NCBI GenBank assembly: GCA_934418295.1
Contig: CAKRWZ010000091.1
Span: forward strand, 1-6,190
Length of the DNA: 6,190 nt
Source: an uncultured Mediterraneibacter sp.
Lineage (GTDB): Bacteria; Bacillota; Clostridia; Lachnospirales; Lachnospiraceae
Direction: 5' to 3'
The notes below the pieces were generated by a model. The model was not told where the DNA came from and ran no database searches. It worked only from the letters and a program-made list of their open reading frames with translations. Position 1 is the first letter of the stretch. The number at the start of each line of letters is the position of its first letter. Of the stretch, positions 1-5,884 are shown piece after piece. Made by a program: the position numbers and the translations under genes.

Positions 1-211
1 AGGATGTCACGGAAATACCTCTCTCCTTTTCGATCTCCATCCAATCGGAGACCGCATGCTTTGCCGTCGCCTTTCCTTTTACGCTTCCCGCCTGGTTGAT
101 GGCACCTCCGTACAACAGAAACTTCTCTGTCAGCGTGGTCTTACCGGCATCCGGGTGGGAAATGATCGCAAAGGTCCTTCTTCTTTTTATTTCATTCGTA
201 ATCTCTGACAC
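1..211 (-). CDS. prfC: Peptide chain release factor 3 (RF3), N-terminal part, runs off the window
   Basis: Translation GTPase that removes RF1/RF2 from the ribosome after peptide release. Only the first 70 residues are present; the gene continues past base 1. What is seen: RRRTFAIISHPDAGKTTLTE at about residues 10-29, with the G1/P-loop HPDAGKTT at 19-26, then DWMEIEKERGISVTS leading into switch I (G2) at 64-70. The SHPDAGKTT form and the KSDWME-like segment fit RF3 rather than the tetracycline-protection proteins or LepA/TypA. The start is inferred as GTG at 211-209: an in-frame stop lies just upstream, and a GGGAG ribosome-binding site sits 9 bases before it. It follows deoB after 97 bases with no clear terminator or promoter between, so it may share the deoB transcript. 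Family assignment is firm; the start codon is likely. Confidence 0.92.
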   Translation of the reverse strand, partial: MSEITNEIKRRRTFAIISHPDAGKTTLTEKFLLYGGAINQAGSVKGKATAKHAVSDWMEIEKERGISVTS

Positions 212-220
212 TGCTTCTTT

Positions 221-225
221 CTCCC
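221..225 (-). promoter_or_regulatory. Ribosome-binding site that supports the GTG start of prfC
   Basis: GGGAG on the minus strand, 9 bases before the GTG at 211-209. No in-frame ATG lies between the upstream stop codon and the P-loop, so this site fixes the start. Confidence 0.65.
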
Positions 226-308
226 GTTATCTATTTTTCTTCCTGGCCTTTTGCCTTTTGATTCTGTCTGCGTTTATCTTATCTGATTTTATCCGCTGTT
301 TGCCGTGC

Positions 309-1484
309 TTATTCTGCATCACCGGTGAGCTGCTCCAGCATGGAAGTTCCTGCGATCTTTCCCGGCACACGGAAATAGTCTAACACAGTTGCCCCTATGT
401 CTGCAAATGTATTTCTGATTCCCAGGCAGATATTTTTCCGGACAGGCGCTCCGGCGATAAAAAGCGGCACGTATTCCCGGGAATGATCCGTAGACGCCGT
501 GGTGGGATCGCAGCCGTGATCCGCCGTGATGATCAAAAGATCCTCCTCCCGCATGCGCTCCAGGATCTCCGGGATCCGGCGGTCAAAATCTGACAAAGCC
601 TTGGCATAGCCCGGCCGGTCGTTTCGGTGTCCGTAATTCATATCAAACTCCACCAGATTGGTAAAGCAAAGTCCCTCAAAATCCTGCTCCATGTAACGCA
701 GCGTCTTGTCCACTCCGTCCTCGTTGCTGACGGTTCGCACGTAATCGGTGATCCCCTGCTCTGCAAAAATGTCGATGATCTTACCCACCGAAAGCACATC
801 TTTTCCCGCTTTCTGCAGCAGTGTCAGCATGGTATCTGCCGGCGGCACCACCGAATAATCGTGGCGGCCTGATGTGCGCACATAATCCGGATAAGTCCCT
901 GTAAACGGGCGGGCGATCACCCGTCCCACGTTGTAAGGACCGGTCAGCATTTTCCGGGCGATCTCACAATCCCGGTACAACTCCTCCAAAGGAATCACAT
1001 CCTCGTGGGCCGCAATCTGAAACACACTGTCCGCAGAGGTGTAGACGATCAGCCCGCCGGTCTTTTCCTGCTCCCGTCCGTAATCCAGGATCACATCTGT
1101 CCCGGAATAAGGCAGATTGCACAACACAGGTCGCCCCGTTTTCTCCTCAAACTCCCGGATGATCTCTTCCGGAAAGCCCTCCGGATAGGTCGGGAACGGT
1201 GTGGAAGACACCAGTCCTGCAATCTCCCAGTGGCCGGTGGTGGTATCTTTTCCGGCAGAAGCCTCCGCCATCTTCCCGTAGGCGCCCTCCACCGGTTCCC
1301 CGGAAGATACAAAACCTGTATCCGGAATGTCACACAATCCCAGTTTTTTCAAATTCGGCATAAAAAAAGCCGGGTCTTCCGACACATGCAGCAGTGTGTT
1401 GCTGCCGATATCTCCATACCTTCCTGCATCCGGAAGCTCCCCGATCCCTACACTGTCCAATACGATCAAAAATACTCTTTTCAT
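309..1484 (-). CDS. deoB: Phosphopentomutase
   Basis: Interconverts (deoxy)ribose 1-phosphate and 5-phosphate, linking nucleoside breakdown to the pentose pathway; cytosolic, two-metal enzyme of the alkaline phosphatase superfamily. The 391-residue length is normal. Visible motifs: N-terminal VLDSVGIGELPDA with metal ligand Asp10; the phosphorylated-threonine segment GKDTTTGHWE at 78-87; FDMNYGHRND at 280-289 giving Asp281 and His286; TADHGCDP at 320-327 giving Asp322 and His323; and STDHSRE with His334. These match the metal ligands known from Bacillus phosphopentomutase, so the active site looks intact. The cap domain lies between about 100 and 220. ATG start at 1484-1482 with only a weak AAAGG site 11 bases upstream. 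It lies downstream of spoIIIAH but has its own sigma-A-like promoter and a long leader. No defect seen. Confidence 0.97.
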   Translation of the reverse strand: MKRVFLIVLDSVGIGELPDAGRYGDIGSNTLLHVSEDPAFFMPNLKKLGLCDIPDTGFVSSGEPVEGAYGKMAEASAGKDTTTGHWEIAGLVSSTPFPTYPEGFPEEIIREFEEKTGRPVLCNLPYSGTDVILDYGREQEKTGGLIVYTSADSVFQIAAHEDVIPLEELYRDCEIARKMLTGPYNVGRVIARPFTGTYPDYVRTSGRHDYSVVPPADTMLTLLQKAGKDVLSVGKIIDIFAEQGITDYVRTVSNEDGVDKTLRYMEQDFEGLCFTNLVEFDMNYGHRNDRPGYAKALSDFDRRIPEILERMREEDLLIITADHGCDPTTASTDHSREYVPLFIAGAPVRKNICLGIRNTFADIGATVLDYFRVPGKIAGTSMLEQLTGDAE

Positions 1485-1585
1485 TTCTCTATCTGCCTTT
1501 CTCCGTCTGTTTCTTTATATGGCGGCGCGTCAACGTCCGAGTTCAGGAGATAGGGCAAAACGCGCTGTATTCCGATCCATTCCAC
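1481..1585 (-). CDS. Possible 34-residue leader ORF overlapping the deoB start
   Basis: A short open frame starting at GTG 1585-1583 and ending in TGA at 1483-1481, so its stop overlaps the deoB ATG as ATGA, a layout typical of translational coupling. The product would be 34 residues with a hydrophobic patch (about IGIQRVLPYLL) and a charged tail (KETDGERQIEK). I recognise no family. A GGAGG lies upstream but about 17 bases away, which is too far to be a good ribosome-binding site. The GTG also lies in the loop of the hairpin at 1546-1607. A TAG stop precedes the frame five codons upstream of the GTG. It may be a leader peptide, the tail of a decayed gene, or chance. Confidence 0.2.
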   Translation of the reverse strand: MEWIGIQRVLPYLLNSDVDAPPYKETDGERQIEK

Positions 1586-1607
1586 AAACGTTTTGACCTA
1601 TTCCTCC
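1546..1607 (-). promoter_or_regulatory. Imperfect hairpin in the deoB 5' leader
   Basis: Arms at 1546-1562 and 1589-1607 pair through three blocks: 7 bp (CAAAACG with CGTTTTG), one mismatch, 5 bp (ATAGG with CCTAT), a 2-base bulge, then 4 bp (GGAG with CTCC). The loop is 26 bases. It lies in the untranslated leader between the deoB promoter and its start codon. No U-run follows on either strand, so it is not a simple terminator. It would bury the GGAGG of the possible leader ORF. Function unknown; a regulatory RNA structure or a protein-binding site are both possible. Confidence 0.4.
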
Positions 1608-1664
1608 CGAGCTTACCCGGAACCTTGACAACCGCCTGCCCTCCCGAAACCTGCCGTCCATTCG

Positions 1665-1690
1665 TTCGGCGATTCCACTCGGCGATCCCG
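1665..1690 (-). repeat. Two-copy 13-bp direct repeat in the deoB leader
   Basis: On the plus strand TCGGCGATTC (1666-1675) recurs as TCGGCGATCC (1679-1688), a 13-base period with one difference in ten bases. It lies about 15-40 bases downstream of the predicted deoB transcription start, a position compatible with an operator, but no regulator is identified. Confidence 0.35.
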
Positions 1691-1712
1691 TCTTTCTTTC
1701 GTAACTGTGAAA

Positions 1713-1741
1713 ATTATACCAATTTTTTGCACCTGCGTAAA
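1713..1741 (-). promoter_or_regulatory. Sigma-A-type promoter for deoB
   Basis: On the minus strand a -35 of TTTACG (1741-1736), a 17-base spacer and a perfect -10 TATAAT (1718-1713). Transcription would start near 1706, leaving an unusually long leader of about 220 bases before the deoB ATG. It lies just after the spoIIIAH stop codon. It would let deoB be made in vegetative cells, independent of sporulation. Confidence 0.65.
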
Positions 1742-1752
1742 GGGTCCGTCTC

Positions 1753-2388
1753 TTATTTTCCGATGGGTGTGATCACGATGTTTTCCGGCGAAATTTCTGT
1801 CTTCCGTGTTACGATATCCTCGATCTGCGCCCGGTTGGCATCGGTCAGCTCCTTACTCTTTACCACGATATCCGCCGACTTTTCCGTCAGATTGACCACT
1901 GATTCGGAAAAGCCTTTGGATGAAAGCAAGGTTTCAATGTCCATCTCCTGCTCTGCCAGTTCCGTCATTTTCACCAGACGGTTGACCGCATCCTGCTTCT
2001 GCTCATCCGTCAGATTCTGATTGTCGATGATGGCCTGCAAGGTTTCTTTGTTCTGGGAGCGCACCTGTTCCCGTTCCACCTTGGCCTGAGCCACAGTCGC
2101 CGCAATCTCCGAGCTGGTCAGCACCGAATCTCCAGGCGTTCCGTCGGGCGTCTCTTCCGTCTGTCCCTCCGATTCGGAATCATTGCTTTCAATGTCCTTG
2201 TTTCCCGCCTCTATGTCCTCTTCTGATATATCCAAAAGCTCTTTGTTCGCCAGATCTGCCGTCGTCTCTTCTGTCTCCGCTCCGGACTTCCCGAACAATT
2301 TTCCCGAATAGTTCAGATACCCGGCCACCGCGATCAATACCGCCAGTGTCGTGATAATGATTTGGTTCTTTTTCAGCAAACGTTTCAC
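1753..2388 (-). CDS. spoIIIAH: Stage III sporulation protein AH
   Basis: Mother-cell membrane protein whose outer domain faces the intermembrane space and binds forespore SpoIIQ, forming the channel between the two cells. 211 residues. Seen: short basic N-terminus, one membrane helix at about 9-27 (IITTLAVLIAVAGYL), an acidic, Ser/Thr/Glu-rich linker at about 36-90, then the soluble domain from about 92 to 211. That domain is helical at first and ends in TRKTEISPENIVITPIGK, the beta-rich end of the EscJ/YscJ-like ring-building fold. The start is GTG at 2388-2386 with AGGAGG six bases upstream. It follows spoIIIAG after 21 bases and is last in the operon, as in other spore formers. No terminator is visible after its stop. 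Confidence 0.95.
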   Translation of the reverse strand: MKRLLKKNQIIITTLAVLIAVAGYLNYSGKLFGKSGAETEETTADLANKELLDISEEDIEAGNKDIESNDSESEGQTEETPDGTPGDSVLTSSEIAATVAQAKVEREQVRSQNKETLQAIIDNQNLTDEQKQDAVNRLVKMTELAEQEMDIETLLSSKGFSESVVNLTEKSADIVVKSKELTDANRAQIEDIVTRKTEISPENIVITPIGK

Positions 2389-2394
2389 CAGACT

Positions 2395-2400
2395 CCTCCT
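2395..2400 (-). promoter_or_regulatory. Ribosome-binding site for the GTG start of spoIIIAH
   Basis: Perfect AGGAGG, six bases before the GTG at 2388-2386. It supports GTG rather than an internal start. Confidence 0.8.
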
Positions 2401-2409
2401 TTTTCTTTC

Positions 2410-3003
2410 TCATGGATTCTCCCTTTTCATTATTTTTATCTTATGCGCCTCCACTCCGAATAATGCCTGCGCCGCTTCCGTGATCTCCCGGGCCGTCACC
2501 GGATCGTCCCCTCCCTGGGCCGCGATCAGGATTCCTTCCACCTCCGGCATCAATTCCTCCCGCACATAAGGGCTCTGTCCGCTCTCCGTCTGGTCATACA
2601 CGCTGGTCCGGTCAGAAGACTGCTCCTTAGTCTCCCTTTTACCTCCGGTGCTGTCCTCCTCTGTGACCGACTGACTGCTTGACCGGATATCCTTTTCCAC
2701 CATTTTTTCTCCGTCGGATTTCAGCGTGATCATCACTGTCACCTTACCCACGCCCTCCACCCGTTCTAAAGTCTCCTCCAGCTTTTTCTCCAGCTGCCGC
2801 GCATAGGTCTCCGCATCCGCCCCAAAGTCTCCGCTGTCAGAATTTCCGTCCTCAGTCTGTGTCTGCCCGCTTTTCTGCTTACTGCTTCCGTCCGGAAAGG
2901 CGATTACCAGCAAAAGCAGTCCTACCAACAGTAAAAGCAGCATTTTACTCTTGGTCGGCAGCGTTTTCAGGCTTTTCCCCTTCCACCCGAATTTCTCCCA
3001 CAT
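2410..3003 (-). CDS. spoIIIAG: Stage III sporulation protein AG
   Basis: Membrane-anchored ring protein of the SpoIIIA-SpoIIQ channel; in Bacillus subtilis the homologue forms a large ring like those of type III secretion systems. 197 residues from the chosen start. Seen: a basic N-terminus, one membrane helix at about 20-36 (a Leu-rich run ending VIAFP), a polar Gly/Ser/Asp linker at about 37-62, a first ring-domain half at about 66-95 (helix followed by VGKVTVMITL), a Ser/Thr/Glu-rich insertion at about 97-145, and a second half at 146-191 with YVREELMPEVEGILIAAQGG. That last stretch is the family's signature. I chose ATG at 3003-3001, with AGGAGGGAG at 3021-3013; an in-frame GTG at 3039 is possible but would deepen the overlap. 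Its 5' end overlaps the end of spoIIIAF by 59 bases. Confidence 0.94.
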   Translation of the reverse strand: MWEKFGWKGKSLKTLPTKSKMLLLLLVGLLLLVIAFPDGSSKQKSGQTQTEDGNSDSGDFGADAETYARQLEKKLEETLERVEGVGKVTVMITLKSDGEKMVEKDIRSSSQSVTEEDSTGGKRETKEQSSDRTSVYDQTESGQSPYVREELMPEVEGILIAAQGGDDPVTAREITEAAQALFGVEAHKIKIMKRENP

Positions 3004-3349
3004 GGATCCGCTCTCCCTCCTGATAGGTTTCTGTTTCACCGTCTTCTTGTTTTTCTTCTTGTTTTTCTTCCTGTTCCTCTTGTTTTTCCTCTAAGAAATC
3101 AGATGCCTGCTCCATTTCTTTTTGCAGCTGGAGGTATTCGACATTTTCCCGAAACCCCTGAAACAAATGCTCCATGCCAAGCAGCTTGAAAAGCGGCGAA
3201 AACAATAGCACGACGATCACCAGTCCCGTGAAAAAACGGACATATTTCTGATACTGCTCTCCGGGCAGCACGTGCAGAACCGCCGTAAAAATCACCAGAT
3301 AAAAGGCCGCATTCATGATCCATCCATATAAGAATCGAAAAAACTGCAT
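2945..3349 (-). CDS. spoIIIAF: Stage III sporulation protein AF, short form
   Basis: Membrane component of the SpoIIIA channel complex. 134 residues, clearly shorter than the roughly 200 of Bacillus subtilis. Seen: two membrane helices at about 10-28 and 36-55, separated by LPGEQYQKYVRFFTGL, the conserved core of the family (KYVRFFTGL then SPL). After about residue 60 comes an amphipathic helix and then a low-complexity run of EEKQ-type units at 87-102. The tail is short and acidic, ending GEIRVEGEKPENAADQE. The usual beta-alpha ring-building domain is not evident. ATG at 3349-3347 was chosen because family similarity begins there; its ribosome-binding site is poor (AAGGA 13 bases away, or AAAGGG only 2 away). 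The gap to spoIIIAE is 73 bases, the largest inside the operon. The last 59 bases overlap spoIIIAG. Confidence 0.92.
   Translation of the reverse strand: MQFFRFLYGWIMNAAFYLVIFTAVLHVLPGEQYQKYVRFFTGLVIVVLLFSPLFKLLGMEHLFQGFRENVEYLQLQKEMEQASDFLEEKQEEQEEKQEEKQEDGETETYQEGERIHVGEIRVEGEKPENAADQE
3043..3091 (-). repeat. In-frame 12-base tandem repeat in spoIIIAF
   Basis: On the plus strand, CTTCTTGTTTTT-type units repeat with a 12-base period (single G's at 3049, 3061 and 3073), then a 9-base step to 3082. They encode EEKQ, EEQ, EEKQ, EEKQ. Such a tract can change length by slippage in steps that keep the frame. Confidence 0.7.
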
Positions 3350-3422
3350 TTCCCTTTTTCCATCCTTTCTTCTGCTTTTTCGCCCTTTCTTGCCTGCTTT
3401 CCCTCTCGGAGCCGTTCTGCTC

Positions 3423-4658
3423 TTACGCTGACGCCGAAAAGGCAACCACCGCAATGGTGATCAAAAACAGCAGTCCCGTGGTCACCATCACCTTCAAAAT
3501 CAGCTCCATTCCGTCCCCGAAACCGCTGATACATTCTGTAATGCGGTAATCAGACACCGGCTGGGTAAAGGCCGCCAGACATTTGTACAGCAGTACTGCC
3601 ACTGCCGCCTGCAGCACCGGAACAGCACAGATCACCACGCAGACCAAGGCTCCCGCCAGCCCGATCCCATTTTTGATCACAGAGGCCGTGCTCAAGGTCA
3701 GCTCCATCACGCTGCCAAAGGCATTGCCCACTCCCGGCAAGGCTTCCGCTCCTTTGGTCAAGAGATTTCGCTGCAAGGTGTCCAGCGCCGGAGACAAAAT
3801 CCCCTGCACCACATTCAGCCCCACCACACAACCCAGCAAAAGCTTCAGTCCCCATGCGATCAGCCGCTGCAAAAGCCCTGCAAACTGGGAAAGGTGATCC
3901 TCCCGGGACAAAGAATTTAAAACCCGGATCATCAGGAACACATGGATCAAGGGCAGCAGGACATTTTGGATCACCAGCTCCGTCAGATAGATCAAAAACA
4001 GCACGATGTTGTAAAAGGCCAGGGACGTCGTTCCGCCGGAGGATAAAGCCACCGCCAAAAAGTACGCCGGCGACAGCACCTTCATAAACTCCAGCAGCAT
4101 TCCGATCCGCGCCTGGGTACCGTCGATCACCACCTGCAGTGTTTTCAGCCCCACCGTGATCAAAAGCAGATATACCGCATAAAATCCTGTTTCTGAAATC
4201 TGCCGGTTTTGGAAGGCCTCTGAAAAATTGGTGAAAAGCGCTGCAAACACCGTCAGCACCAGTATCATGACCAGAGCCCGCCGATTGCCGAACAGCTCGC
4301 CGCCCAGCTGCTGCTTCAAAAATCCGCCCAACAGCTTCATGGCGCCTTCCAGGTCTCCCTCCGTCATCTGATCCACCAGCTCCGAAAAAGAAATCTGCCG
4401 CTCCGGATACAGCTTGGCCAGGCTGTCCTCGATTTCGTTCAGGTCGATCTCCGAAAGCAGTTCTTCTTTTATCTCCTGTTCCGTTTGGCTTTGTTCCGTT
4501 TCATTTTGCATCGCCGTTTCGCTTTGCAGCTCTTTTTTCTGCTCCGACGAACCTGTTTCTTCTGCTTTTACTTTTATCGGGACACAGAACAGAAAAAGTA
4601 AGATTTCAGCCAAACACCAGCCTTTTCGCAAAGCACGCCGCCATCTCTCTCCGCTCAC
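3423..4658 (-). CDS. spoIIIAE: Stage III sporulation protein AE
   Basis: Polytopic membrane protein of the SpoIIIA complex in the mother-cell membrane, required for channel activity and forespore sigma-G activation. 411 residues, close to the Bacillus length of about 399. Seen: a basic start followed by a signal sequence (hydrophobic core at about 17-28, probable cleavage after KVKA at 32), a Glu/Gln/Ser-rich linker at about 33-70, then six or more membrane segments from about 127 to 409. Conserved-looking pieces include LSPAYF (195-200), SSGGTTS (206-212), LLTKGAEALPGVGNAFG (299-315) and KNGIGLAGA (329-337). The GTG start at 4658-4656 overlaps the spoIIIAD stop as GTGA, with AAGGG 8 bases upstream. 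The frame stays open far upstream inside spoIIIAD, but that stretch is antisense to no gene and is simply the other frame. Family call is firm; start is likely. Confidence 0.94.
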   Translation of the reverse strand: MSGERWRRALRKGWCLAEILLFLFCVPIKVKAEETGSSEQKKELQSETAMQNETEQSQTEQEIKEELLSEIDLNEIEDSLAKLYPERQISFSELVDQMTEGDLEGAMKLLGGFLKQQLGGELFGNRRALVMILVLTVFAALFTNFSEAFQNRQISETGFYAVYLLLITVGLKTLQVVIDGTQARIGMLLEFMKVLSPAYFLAVALSSGGTTSLAFYNIVLFLIYLTELVIQNVLLPLIHVFLMIRVLNSLSREDHLSQFAGLLQRLIAWGLKLLLGCVVGLNVVQGILSPALDTLQRNLLTKGAEALPGVGNAFGSVMELTLSTASVIKNGIGLAGALVCVVICAVPVLQAAVAVLLYKCLAAFTQPVSDYRITECISGFGDGMELILKVMVTTGLLFLITIAVVAFSASA

Positions 4659-5041
4659 GACAGAAACCCTTGTATCGTCTGCAGAAGCGCCGTCAACACC
4701 GGAATGCTGAGCACCAGGATCGACAATTTCCCGAACAATTCCACCTGGGCTGCTATAGTCTGATGCCCCGTGTCCCGGCAGATACCGGCTGCAAATTCTC
4801 CCACATAAGCGATGCCGATCATTTTCAGTAAGGTCGTCAGATAGGAGCCGTCGATCTGCAGCATGCACTGGATCTCCCGGATCGTATCAAACAGCATTCC
4901 CAGCTTTCCCAAGATACAAGAAAACAACAAAATACTGATTCCGATTCCGGAAAGTATACCATATTCTGTTTTTCCTGTTTTAAAACAAATAGATAACAAC
5001 GCACCGGCCACACCCACCGCCGCCACCTGCATCATGTTCAT
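4655..5041 (-). CDS. spoIIIAD: Stage III sporulation protein AD
   Basis: Small integral membrane protein of the SpoIIIA complex, related to SpoIIIAC. 128 residues, normal for the family. Seen: membrane segments at about 5-22, 29-48, 66-86 and 104-126, and the signature stretch LLKMIGIAYVGEFAAGICRD (71-90) followed by TGHQTIAAQVELFGK (91-105). In the Bacillus protein the matching stretch reads RDAGE; here it is RDTGH, a small departure. ATG at 5041-5039 has AAGGAG five bases upstream; two further ATG codons follow at residues 3 and 4, so the exact first residue is slightly uncertain. It starts 24 bases after spoIIIAC and its stop overlaps the spoIIIAE start, suggesting translational coupling. 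Confidence 0.95.
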   Translation of the reverse strand: MNMMQVAAVGVAGALLSICFKTGKTEYGILSGIGISILLFSCILGKLGMLFDTIREIQCMLQIDGSYLTTLLKMIGIAYVGEFAAGICRDTGHQTIAAQVELFGKLSILVLSIPVLTALLQTIQGFLS

Positions 5042-5065
5042 GGCAACTCCTTTTCGCAGAAATTT

Positions 5066-5260
5066 CTAAAGGGAAAACAGTTTCTGGATCGTAGAAAACA
5101 AGTCGTATATATAAGGAAAGATCCAGCTGAGTACCAGGATCAACCCGGCAAAGCTGACCAGAAAGGCCTGTTCCTCACGGCCGCTGTGCTTTAAAACTTG
5201 GTTCAGGATCGAGACCAGAATGCCCACCGCTGCAATTTTAAAGATCAGATTTATCGTCAT
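5066..5260 (-). CDS. spoIIIAC: Stage III sporulation protein AC
   Basis: Very small membrane protein of the SpoIIIA channel complex. 64 residues, close to the Bacillus protein (68). Seen: two membrane helices, about 5-20 (LIFKIAAVGILVSILN) and 32-52 (AFLVSFAGLILVLSWIFPYI), joined by the polar segment QVLKHSGREEQ, which is the family pattern (internal HSGR/KEEQ loop). ATG at 5260-5258 has AAGGAG 8 bases upstream. The open frame continues further upstream inside spoIIIAB, but that part is only the alternative reading of spoIIIAB. The gap to spoIIIAB is 14 bases and to spoIIIAD 24 bases, so it is in the middle of one operon. Confidence 0.95.
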   Translation of the reverse strand: MTINLIFKIAAVGILVSILNQVLKHSGREEQAFLVSFAGLILVLSWIFPYIYDLFSTIQKLFSL

Positions 5261-5274
5261 CTCGGCCTCTCCTT

Positions 5275-5805
5275 TTAAAGCAACAAAATCACCAGAAACA
5301 ATCCGCCCAAAATCCCCAGACAGCTGCTCAGCTTTTTCCTCGTTTTCAGTTCCTTTTCCGTCCGCCGGATCTCCTGGTCCAGCCTGCGGACAGACAGCTC
5401 CAGCACATGGACCAGTCCGGTCGGATCCGCTGTTTCCAACTGTTTTCCCAGCTCCGAAAACATCTCCCGGCAAGCTCCCTTGATCCAAATCCTTTTCCCC
5501 TGTCCCGCAAACCTCCTCTGAAAAGCCTCTTCCCAGATCTGCGAAAACTCCCGACCGCTCCGCTCCAGGGTGCCCCGCTCCAGTTCCCGCATCCAGCCCT
5601 GCCAGGGCTCTTTCAGCCGGACTGCCACCCTGCCGAAAACCTCGCCCAAAGGCGCATGAGTGTAGGCGACCTCGTCCTGCAGCATGCCCAAAATCTGCCG
5701 CATGTACAGCAGCTGCTCATACGCCTCCTGAAAATCCGCCGCATACAAAAAGCCCGTACCCGCACTGCCCGCAAGCACCAGAATACTGCCGATCAGCTTC
5801 TCCAT
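5275..5805 (-). CDS. spoIIIAB: Stage III sporulation protein AB
   Basis: Mother-cell membrane protein of the SpoIIIA complex, distantly like the GspF platform protein of type II secretion; normally the partner of the SpoIIIAA ATPase. 176 residues from the chosen start, close to the Bacillus length of about 171. Seen: N-terminal hydrophobic segment at about 4-21, a helical cytoplasmic part with the family pattern LLYMRQILGMLQDEVAYTHA (32-51) and APLGEVF, then MFSELGKQL (115-123), a DQEIRRTEKELKTRKKL helix (143-159) and a C-terminal membrane helix at 160-176. ATG at 5805-5803 was chosen because GGGAGGG lies 6-7 bases upstream; an ATG six bases earlier is too close to that site. It is the first spoIIIA gene here; no spoIIIAA precedes it, and a sigma-E-type promoter lies about 40 bases upstream. 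Confidence 0.95.
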   Translation of the reverse strand: MEKLIGSILVLAGSAGTGFLYAADFQEAYEQLLYMRQILGMLQDEVAYTHAPLGEVFGRVAVRLKEPWQGWMRELERGTLERSGREFSQIWEEAFQRRFAGQGKRIWIKGACREMFSELGKQLETADPTGLVHVLELSVRRLDQEIRRTEKELKTRKKLSSCLGILGGLFLVILLL

Positions 5806-5811
5806 CGCCAT

Positions 5812-5818
5812 CCCTCCC
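5812..5818 (-). promoter_or_regulatory. Ribosome-binding site that decides the spoIIIAB start
   Basis: GGGAGGG on the minus strand, six bases before ATG 5805-5803. It touches the alternative ATG at 5811-5809, which it could not serve, and it argues against the upstream TTG at 5844. Confidence 0.7.
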
Positions 5819-5842
5819 TGCCTTTGTCCCCGTTTTCTCTTC

Positions 5843-5871
5843 AATATATGTGGACAAGGAACAGGTTATGA
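5843..5871 (-). promoter_or_regulatory. Sigma-E-type (mother cell) promoter before spoIIIAB
   Basis: On the minus strand TCATAAC (5871-5865), a 14-base spacer, then CATATATT (5850-5843). This fits the Bacillus sigma-E consensus (core ATA at -35, CATACAnT at -10, 14-15 base spacer). Transcription would start near 5836, about 30 bases before the spoIIIAB ATG. spoIIIA operons are known sigma-E targets, so position and sequence agree. Confidence 0.7.
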
Positions 5872-5884
5872 CTGGAAAAGGAAA

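Noticed and set aside
96..383. Plus-strand open frame of 95 codons, hydrophobic
   Set aside because: It covers the 5' end of prfC, the gap, and the end of deoB on the opposite strand. The hydrophobic run comes from a T-rich complement, with no ribosome-binding site or family likeness.
1546..1607. Intrinsic terminator for spoIIIAH
   Set aside because: The stem is interrupted, the loop is 26 bases, and no U-run follows on either strand. It also lies downstream of the deoB promoter.
1394..2020. Plus-strand open frame of 208 codons across the deoB-spoIIIAH gap
   Set aside because: It is antisense to the deoB start and to the coding end of spoIIIAH. Its composition (Ser, Arg, Phe, Cys) is that of a shadow frame and it has no recognisable domain.
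5790..5840. Possible C-terminal tail of spoIIIAA in another minus-strand frame, reading about ENGDKGREGWRWRS and ending inside spoIIIAB
   Set aside because: Only about 15 codons, preceded at once by a stop codon. It could be a relic of an overlapping spoIIIAA end but cannot be supported from sequence alone.
5407..5871. Plus-strand open frame of 154 codons opposite spoIIIAB
   Set aside because: Spelled by the reverse of a clearly recognised spoIIIAB gene; rich in Pro, Arg, His and Gln with no motif.
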